This document shows positions 58,794 through 64,000 of a stretch of DNA of 64,000 nucleotides, one piece after another. The position numbers and the translations under genes are program-made. Positions within the stretch are counted from its first letter, which is position 1. The number at the start of each line of letters is the position of its first letter. Where the stretch lies: positions 1,240,001 to 1,304,000 of the forward strand of contig NZ_CP041638.1 in assembly GCF_007197775.1 (NCBI RefSeq), read 5' to 3'. Below the pieces are notes generated by a model. It had not been told where the DNA came from and ran no database searches. It was given only the letters and a program-made list of their open reading frames with translations. The DNA comes from Thalassotalea sp. PS06. Lineage in GTDB: Bacteria > Pseudomonadota > Gammaproteobacteria > Enterobacterales > Alteromonadaceae.

Positions 58794-58823
58794 TTGACGT
58801 TAACCTATTGAAAAAGTTAATGT
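58794..58823 (+). promoter_or_regulatory. Candidate promoter upstream of small membrane gene (shared module)
   Basis: TTGACG and TAATGT lie 18 bases apart with TTAACC...GTTAA in the spacer, matching the module at 18554-18583. It lies in the 310-base gap between the divergent MipA-like gene and the small membrane gene at 58911; nothing else was seen in that gap. Confidence 0.4.
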
Positions 58824-58910
58824 GTATATTCAATGAACCCGATGTTTTGAGTCACCATTTTGTTCGTTGAAAGCACTAGGTCACCGTAATACAACAAAGG
58901 GATTATCGAG

Positions 58911-59189
58911 TTGATAGCAGGACTAGCTATATATGCGTTATTTGCCGGATTTGTTTTTCATAAACGCAGCGTTTACACGCGTCTGGTTGGCGTTGGCATT
59001 CTAACTTATCTCCTGTTTTTGGCTTTTTTAACCGTTGATGTTTACTACCAGCAAACGTACGAGCCTGAAATGATATTGTTCACCTTCGTTGAGGCAACAC
59101 TTGCAAATTTTATCCTAGTGCCCGTATCGTTTTGTATTAGTTCTCTAATTTTGTACATCAAATCAACGATTTTTAGTTGCAGCTTGTAA
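58911..59189 (+). CDS. Small membrane protein, unknown
   Basis: The 92-residue product has hydrophobic segments at about 2-16, 25-43 and 57-86. The start is TTG at 58911 with AAAGGGA eight bases upstream. No family is recognised. AT-rich composition and a shared promoter-like module link it to the island genes near 18 kb. Confidence 0.55.
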   Translation: MIAGLAIYALFAGFVFHKRSVYTRLVGVGILTYLLFLAFLTVDVYYQQTYEPEMILFTFVEATLANFILVPVSFCISSLILYIKSTIFSCSL

Positions 59190-59247
59190 TTAAACACAAG
59201 TGTTTTACTGGTGCATCGTGGTTATTGTTTTTGAGTTGAGGAAGTAA

Positions 59248-59652
59248 ATGGAAAAAAGATTTAATGGATTAAGGCTCACCCCACGTTCAATTAAAATTCT
59301 AATCGTTATCATTGCTCTCGCAGCGGCTCTGCATATTGGATTTGAATTATCTCAATGGTTGTCGGTGGTACTTGCGGTTGCAGCAGTGTCTATCTTGATT
59401 GGGACTTTTATCTTAAGTAAGTACCCTGCATATTATAGGTTTCTGGAGTCTTTAGGAAACGAGTTATCTTACATCGAATTTGATCGACAAGAGCCAGTCG
59501 TCTCGGTAGTACCGTTCAATAACCATTCTTTGAGCTGCTTTGCGAGGATAGAAGATGAAAATTTATTGTTTGGTAAGCCCGGACATTATCGTGTTATCAG
59601 CTTGCACCAAATTGATAAGTTTGAGTTTATTGAACCTCCCACTTTCTTTTAA
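59248..59652 (+). CDS. Membrane protein with two TM helices, unknown
   Basis: The 134-residue product has two adjacent hydrophobic helices (about 16-33 and 35-54) after a basic N-terminus, followed by a soluble domain of about 75 residues. This resembles a small PH-like or YcxB-like membrane protein in layout, but I cannot assign a family. GAGGAAG precedes the ATG. It lies just before a run of intergenic repeats. Confidence 0.6.
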   Translation: MEKRFNGLRLTPRSIKILIVIIALAAALHIGFELSQWLSVVLAVAAVSILIGTFILSKYPAYYRFLESLGNELSYIEFDRQEPVVSVVPFNNHSLSCFARIEDENLLFGKPGHYRVISLHQIDKFEFIEPPTFF

Positions 59653-59658
59653 TAATAC

Positions 59659-59798
59659 GCCGTCATCCCGCACTTGATGCGGGACCTCCTATCGCGTGCT
59701 GTGATCCTATTTATTTCAACTTCTTAACTAAAGAGCTAAGTAAACAAGTATCAGTAAAACGAAGGGAGGTCCCCTGTCGGAGCAGGGGATGACGGTGT
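59659..59798. repeat. ~140-bp inverted-repeat element (MITE/REP-like)
   Basis: The left arm CGCCGTCATCCC...GGGACCTCC and right arm GGAGGTCCC...GGGATGACGG are inverted copies of about 30 bases, each holding its own inner hairpin (CCCGCA/TGCGGG on the left, CCCCTG/CAGGGG on the right). The centre is AT-rich and non-coding. The arms resemble the GTCATCCC-type palindromes scattered in proteobacterial genomes. Confidence 0.8.
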
Positions 59799-59828
59799 AA
59801 ATAAATGGGGTAGCGTATGACTCTGGCT

Positions 59829-60297
59829 GGCACTTTAGAGACATTCGGCTCTAGCCAAGATTCCCTGTAGTATCAGGGAATGACGCAAGGGTTTTTACTT
59901 CCACCTTCCACCAGTGAAGCTTACCTCACTCAAAACGACGTGTACCAGGAGCTGATGAAATCAGCGTGCTCGGAGTGACGTCTGTTTGTCACGTGCTAGG
60001 AACAATCTTTGATTGTGTACTCGCAGTGACGTTTTCTGTCACGCACTCGAAGTATCGTTTACTATACGTACTAAGGGAGTTCCAACTCCCGTTCCTGGCA
60101 CTTCAGAGACATTCGGCTCTAGCTAAGATTCCCTGTAGTATCAGGGAATGACGCAAGGGTTTTTGCTTTTTACTCGAAGCGACGTTTTGTGTCGCGTACC
60201 CGGAACAATCTTTGATTGTGTACTCGCAGTGACGTTTTCTGTCACGCACTCGAAGTATCGTTTACGATACGTACTCAGCGAGTCTCTACTCCCGTTT
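59829..60297 (+). repeat. Hairpin-linker repeat array, duplicated
   Basis: This accounts for the gene-free stretch up to the minus-strand gene ending at 60286. Each half begins GGCACTT(T/C)AGAGACATTC, then a TTCCCTG/CAGGGAA hairpin with TAGTAT loop, a T-rich tract, and a series of small hairpins (CTGAT/ATCAG, GTGAC/GTCAC, CAATC/GATTG, CGAC/GTCG, TATCG/CGATA) joined by linkers of the type GTACTCGRAG. A block of 71 bases (60001-60071) recurs at 60204-60274 with a single difference. The array ends ACTCCCGTT at the 3' end of the next gene. Confidence 0.85.
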
Positions 60298-60639
60298 AGC
60301 CCGATATTGCCCTTGCGCTGCCATCATGTGTGCAGCGAAGCGTTTATGTTTACTATCGTTGAGCCATTCTACCGGAATAATTTCTCGGGCCAGCGCCGCT
60401 TCAAAAATACGAATAGGGTAGGCGCCATAATAGGTTTTGGTGGCTTTGATATGGGTTTCGTTATTTGGCGTTAACTCGCAGCGTGATTCGATAAGCTTCT
60501 GTTCAATGGTCTCTAGAACCTGCGGCTTTACCTCAACATTTAACCAATCGATAAATCCATTGTATTGTCGGGCCTGAATGAGTTTCCAAACCATAAAGGC
60601 GATGATTGCCAGCCCCAGGCTAACCAGTACTGCTTCCAT
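60286..60639 (-). CDS. Membrane-anchored protein, unknown
   Basis: The 117-residue product has one N-terminal transmembrane helix (about 4-22) and a charged cytoplasmic or periplasmic domain. No family is recognised. The final codons (CGG GAG stop) lie in the conserved end of the neighbouring repeat array, so the repeat supplies its C-terminus. The ribosome-binding site is weak. Confidence 0.6.
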   Translation of the reverse strand: MEAVLVSLGLAIIAFMVWKLIQARQYNGFIDWLNVEVKPQVLETIEQKLIESRCELTPNNETHIKATKTYYGAYPIRIFEAALAREIIPVEWLNDSKHKRFAAHMMAAQGQYRAKRE

Positions 60640-60756
60640 TTTGATCTTATCTAAGTTATCTAATCGAGCGTTTCAATGTGAAAAGATGATAACAAAATTA
60701 GTATGCAGAGTGGAGAATTCAGTGATTAGAAAAAGTATAAAGAATAACTGCCGTCT

Positions 60757-60780
60757 GCGAGCGGCCTTAGCCGCGCTCCG
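60757..60780 (-). terminator. Possible terminator after ogt
   Basis: GAGCGGC and GCCGC(G)CTC form a GC-rich stem with a CTTA-type loop, about 40 bases after the ogt stop on the minus strand. The following sequence is only moderately T-rich, so it may not be a canonical terminator. Confidence 0.35.
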
Positions 60781-60817
60781 CATTCTGAATCTGCGAAGTT
60801 ACGCCAGATGATTTTGG

Positions 60818-61300
60818 TTACTTCGCTTTAAATTCGGCACCCTCTAGCGAGAGTAATTTTGCCTTTAAATCCAATCCACCGGCATAGCCGGTAAGCGTTT
60901 TATTGGCGCCGATGACGCGGTGACAGGGAATGATGATGGCAATTTTATTTGCGCCATTTGCTGTGCCCACGGCGCGAACGGCTTTCGGGTTATCAATGCT
61001 GTTTGCCAGCTCACCATAACTGCTGGTTTTGCCAAATGGTATTTTCTGTAGCGCTTGCCAAACCTGTTTTTGAAATTGAGTGCCAACTGGCGCCAGTTTG
61101 ATATCGAATTCAGTGCGCTTGCCGTCAAAGTACTCGGTCAATTGTTCACATACCTGAGTAAATTTTTCCGGCGCATGTTGATACTCAGCCTTGATGTCGA
61201 TAGGTACATTACCTTGTTGAAAACTCAGTTCCGTAAGCCCTTGCTCATTGGCCAGCAACGCAATATCGCCAAATTTACTGGTAAAAACATGATAATACAT
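60818..61300 (-). CDS. ogt: Methylated-DNA--protein-cysteine methyltransferase
   Basis: The 160-residue protein repairs O6-methylguanine by transferring the methyl group to C126 in the PCHRV motif. The helix-turn-helix region (PFGKTSSYGELA) and the TGYAGGLDLKAKLL segment are typical of the family. It lies 35 bases downstream of the Ada-AlkA fusion gene on the same strand, so the two repair genes are probably co-transcribed. Confidence 0.96.
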   Translation of the reverse strand: MYYHVFTSKFGDIALLANEQGLTELSFQQGNVPIDIKAEYQHAPEKFTQVCEQLTEYFDGKRTEFDIKLAPVGTQFQKQVWQALQKIPFGKTSSYGELANSIDNPKAVRAVGTANGANKIAIIIPCHRVIGANKTLTGYAGGLDLKAKLLSLEGAEFKAK

Positions 61301-61335
61301 AGTTTTTGCTCTTTTAATTGTCTCTGTTATCTCTA

Positions 61336-62874
61336 TTAATTACTAAGCGAGTGCCACAAATAAATGGCCGCATAGGCACGCCACGGGCGCCATTTTTCTG
61401 CGCTTTCTAAAATCTCTTTTTTCTTCGGTCTTACCCCGTCAACCGCAAGCGCCTTAATGATCCCCAGATCTTCGGCCGGAAACGCATCGACAACGCCGAC
61501 ACCACGCATCGCAATATAATGAGCAGTCCAGGGGCCAATACCTTTTTGCTGGCACAATAAATCGACGAACTTTTCAAAATCTACCTGTGGGTTAAACCAA
61601 TGCTGATGTTGCTGGTAAAAGCGTAGCCAGTCGAGCAAGGTGGTTTGGCGTGTGGTGGTAATGCCAAGATCCTGAAAATCCTTCAGCTCAGCAGAATTGC
61701 CGAAACACTGAGCCATCACCGAATCAATCGTCGGAAACAGGTTATCGACTTTAGCGTTTAGACTGTCCGGTAATGTCACCGGTGTGCCAAATCGATTGGC
61801 AATCCTGCCAGCAAGGGTTGTCGCCGCTTTAACGGTGATCTGCTGGCCAAGGATGGCACGAATGGTAAATTCAAAAATGTCCCAACAACCGGGAAGACGC
61901 AGTCCTGGATTGTCAGCCACAATCGTTGCAAGCCGTTTGTCACTACTTAGCGTTTTGCGAATTCGCTCAAGATCACAGTCTAAATCGAACATATGTCTTA
62001 CCCGGCGCACGACCTTATCTAATACCGAGTAATCAGTGAGGTAAATTTCTAAATTCAGAGCATTGATATTGAGGTTTTCACCACTGGCATTGGTTACCTT
62101 AAACCAGCCGCTAATGCCGTCAATTTCTATACTGCGTTGATAACTGTTGTCGTCAACATATTCAACCCCGGGAATTTGCCGTCCTCTTAAAAATGACAGC
62201 ATCAGTGGCCAGTTCAACTCCCCTTGATAATTGAGTCGATAGTCAAAGCTTTGGGTATTATCCACCGGTCGATTTTTTTGTTCACGAAGTTCTATCGGGC
62301 TGCAACCATATTGGCTTTTTATATGTTGATTAAAACTGCGGAGGTTATTAAAACCACTTAAATAAGCAACGTCAGTAACCGATAAATTCGAACCAATCAG
62401 ATATTTGCGACCAATAATTCCGCGCTGTTGATTGATAAAAGCTTTAGGTGTCATGCCCAGGGCGTCCTGACATTGACGTTGTAATTGCCGTTCACTGATG
62501 TGAAGTGATCTGGCAAGGTCTTTAACCTTAATACCCGGATCACCTTTAACCTGCTTCAGCATGGATGATAATGTCGAGTGCCGAGATTGAGGTGCTAATT
62601 CGGGACGACAGCGTTTGCAGGGACGGTATCCCTGATGTTCAGCCTGTGCGGCACTGAAGTAATAGCGGACGTTTTCTTCTTTTGGGGAACGGGCAGGGCA
62701 GATTGGTCGACAGTAGATACCAGTACTTAAAACGGCGGTATAAAACTGGCCATCAAAACGTTCATCGCGACTCATTCGAGCGCGATGACACACCTCAGGA
62801 TCAATTACCGTAAAGTCAAATTGCTCTGAGGGTTCCGAATCAGTATGTGTATCGTCAGTTCGAGGACGATTCAT
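61336..62874 (-). CDS. Ada-type regulator fused to AlkA 3-methyladenine glycosylase
   Basis: The 512-residue protein combines three parts. An Ada zinc domain has ligands C55, C59, C86 and C89, with the same spacing as E. coli Ada C38, C42, C69 and C72. An AraC-type helix-turn-helix follows (about 105-195; VKDLARSLHISERQLQRQ, VTDVAYLSGFNNLRSFNQ). An AlkA glycosylase domain (about 215-512) has the HhH-GPD element GIGPWTAHYIAMRG and the catalytic-Asp region FPAEDLG. The first Cys may sense methylphosphotriesters and activate transcription. The Ada O6-methyltransferase domain is absent; the adjacent ogt provides it separately. Confidence 0.92.
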   Translation of the reverse strand: MNRPRTDDTHTDSEPSEQFDFTVIDPEVCHRARMSRDERFDGQFYTAVLSTGIYCRPICPARSPKEENVRYYFSAAQAEHQGYRPCKRCRPELAPQSRHSTLSSMLKQVKGDPGIKVKDLARSLHISERQLQRQCQDALGMTPKAFINQQRGIIGRKYLIGSNLSVTDVAYLSGFNNLRSFNQHIKSQYGCSPIELREQKNRPVDNTQSFDYRLNYQGELNWPLMLSFLRGRQIPGVEYVDDNSYQRSIEIDGISGWFKVTNASGENLNINALNLEIYLTDYSVLDKVVRRVRHMFDLDCDLERIRKTLSSDKRLATIVADNPGLRLPGCWDIFEFTIRAILGQQITVKAATTLAGRIANRFGTPVTLPDSLNAKVDNLFPTIDSVMAQCFGNSAELKDFQDLGITTTRQTTLLDWLRFYQQHQHWFNPQVDFEKFVDLLCQQKGIGPWTAHYIAMRGVGVVDAFPAEDLGIIKALAVDGVRPKKKEILESAEKWRPWRAYAAIYLWHSLSN

Positions 62875-62922
62875 AATCCACCATACTAAAAAAAGCTAAT
62901 ATATGGTCAACCAAGTGACCCT

Positions 62923-63187
62923 ATACCAATCCCACTAAGTTTGTGCACAACTCAGAGTTAGGGCCGAGGTTCATTTGCAACATAGATTTTATTGATATAG
63001 TCATTCTATATTAATGAAATATAGGGCAGTAAATGGGCCTCTCACTAACTCCCTACGGGTGAGTTTTAAAGGCGTTTATCCCGCGTTACTGATTTTGACA
63101 ATGGAATAACCATTCTCTGCAATCAAAGCCTTGTCTAAAAGCCTTTAAATTCTCACTGAGTGAGCAATAATTTAATGGGATTGGTAT
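62923..63187 (-). mobile_element. 265-bp MITE-like element, copy 2 (inverted)
   Basis: This is the reverse-complement counterpart of 44144-44408, equal in length with few substitutions. The left end has ATACCAATCCCACTAA and the right end TTAATGGGATTGGTAT, so one terminal repeat carries a substitution. It occupies most of the gap between the Ada-AlkA gene and the MepK-like gene; nothing else is seen there. Confidence 0.9.
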
Positions 63188-63244
63188 TATTGTATGGCAT
63201 CACATTTTAGATTACCTGCAAAAACCCGACATTATAGTGAAAAA

Positions 63245-63805
63245 TTACCAGCTACGAACCCGACCCGTATCGATATGGATGAATCCAGAATCCGGGTAAT
63301 AGCCAACGCCACCAAGCTTCAAGGCCTTTGCGGTATCACGCAGCAAGGCTAAATCAACGCCGGGGATAGCAAAATCCATCGCCATGCCGCGCATGTGATA
63401 GCTTTTCTTGGCAACACCTGTACTTTTACCGGCCAGCATCGCATTGGTTTTCGGCGAGCGGTAACCGGAAATAATATGGATTTCTTTGTCCAGGCCTAAC
63501 TTTTCACAGATGGCATGGAGAAAATCGAACAGTTTCGGATCCAGACTTGCCACTTCCTGTTGACGATGATCGCGCAGGTGATGGTCAAATGATGCCAAAA
63601 CCTGTTTGTTATATTGACCATTTTGCCAAAATACACCCTGAACTTTTTCTTGGGTATGACGATTATAAAATCGCAGGGCTTTACCATTACCAGTAATGAT
63701 ATTGGCATACGCTTTGTTGCTCATTAATGGCGCCGTAACACCCAGTAGCGCAATGCCACCAAGTCCACGGATAAAATTTCGACGATTTTTAGAAACAGTG
63801 CTCAT
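63245..63805 (-). CDS. MepK/YcbK-like murein peptidase (DUF882, M15 family)
   Basis: The 186-residue product has a twin-arginine signal (RRNFIRGLGG, cleavage near AYA at about 34) and the zinc peptidase motifs GYRSP, SYHMRGMAMDF and FIHIDTG. E. coli MepK cleaves mDap-mDap crosslinks and is exported by Tat. Length is close to E. coli YcbK (182). It is the last gene in view on the minus strand; 195 bases upstream contain no recognised feature. Confidence 0.9.
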   Translation of the reverse strand: MSTVSKNRRNFIRGLGGIALLGVTAPLMSNKAYANIITGNGKALRFYNRHTQEKVQGVFWQNGQYNKQVLASFDHHLRDHRQQEVASLDPKLFDFLHAICEKLGLDKEIHIISGYRSPKTNAMLAGKSTGVAKKSYHMRGMAMDFAIPGVDLALLRDTAKALKLGGVGYYPDSGFIHIDTGRVRSW

Positions 63806-64000
63806 ATAACCTCACTTTGGCTGATACTGAATAGAGAAAACAGGAGATTCAGTAAGAGTGTGGAGAAAGGTTAAGATTTCTTTAAAAAGACATCAATAGG
63901 TCGATAATTAACCATTGCTATGTATTGTTAACAATGTCTCTAACATCATGTTTTACAATGATTAATCGCGGAGAAATATTGTTTACATCTTTGTAACAAG

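Noticed and set aside
59966..60474. Open frames of 61 and 108 codons across the hairpin array
   Set aside because: They share repeated peptide segments only because the DNA is repeated, and they lack start signals.

Overview
The window reads as a chromosome segment of a marine gammaproteobacterium, most likely of the order Alteromonadales (Colwelliaceae or Thalassotalea-like). This is inferred from gene order (lipB-ybeD-dacA-rlpA-rodA-mrdA-rlmH-rsfS-nadD-holA-lptE-leuS; rnm-yciO-scpA-scpB-rluB next to a trpE-G-D-CF-B-A operon), from fused NuoCD and TrpCF proteins, from a moderate base composition and from dispersed short repeats. No rRNA or tRNA gene, phage, transposase or CRISPR array is visible.

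Layout. 1-13007 (minus strand): a compact lipoylation, cell-wall and housekeeping cluster, from leuS down to the truncated start of lipA. 13271-16247 (plus): a YbeL-like zinc-ribbon protein and a Lon-like protease. 16250-20330: an AT-rich accessory island of small membrane or exported proteins and one Tdi1-type immunity-like protein. The genes are punctuated by three copies of a ~90-bp repeat, and the island is bracketed by inverted copies of a complex hairpin-rich repeat. 20337-35235 (plus): a full complex I operon, nuoA, B, CD, E to N. 35545-37441: a beta-repeat lipoprotein and a Vgb-like propeller protein. 37760-39520: a CsdA/DeaD-like helicase with a long leader, followed by a 22-bp tandem repeat. 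40129-42838: 4-hydroxyphenylpyruvate dioxygenase and an exported amidohydrolase. 42929-45976: carbonic anhydrase, a parvulin, a lipoprotein and small membrane proteins. 46177-53275 (minus): the trp operon, with a leader peptide containing three consecutive Trp codons and a classical attenuator. 53299-57320 (plus): rnm, yciO, scpA, scpB, rluB. 57355-63805: a MipA/OmpV-like porin, small membrane proteins, repeat arrays, ogt, an Ada-AlkA fusion and a MepK-like murein hydrolase, which is the last gene in view.

How the genes work together. The left block couples peptidoglycan elongation (RodA, PBP2, DacA, RlpA, a D-amino-acid aminotransferase) with LPS export (LptE), replication (HolA), NAD synthesis and ribosome maturation. 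The nuo operon encodes the proton-pumping NADH:quinone oxidoreductase. The trp block is a complete chorismate-to-tryptophan pathway under visible attenuation control. ScpA/ScpB partner with SMC in chromosome segregation. Ogt and Ada-AlkA form an alkylation-repair pair.

The least explained material is repetitive. There are hairpin-linker arrays in three places, whose hairpin stems vary in a compensatory way while loops and linkers are conserved. There are two identical-length (265 bp) MITE-like elements with TA flanks plus a decayed relative. There is a 22-bp tandem array bracketed by inverted copies of its own unit. And there is the ~90-bp repeat that follows small genes in the island. All are read by eye; no database search was possible.
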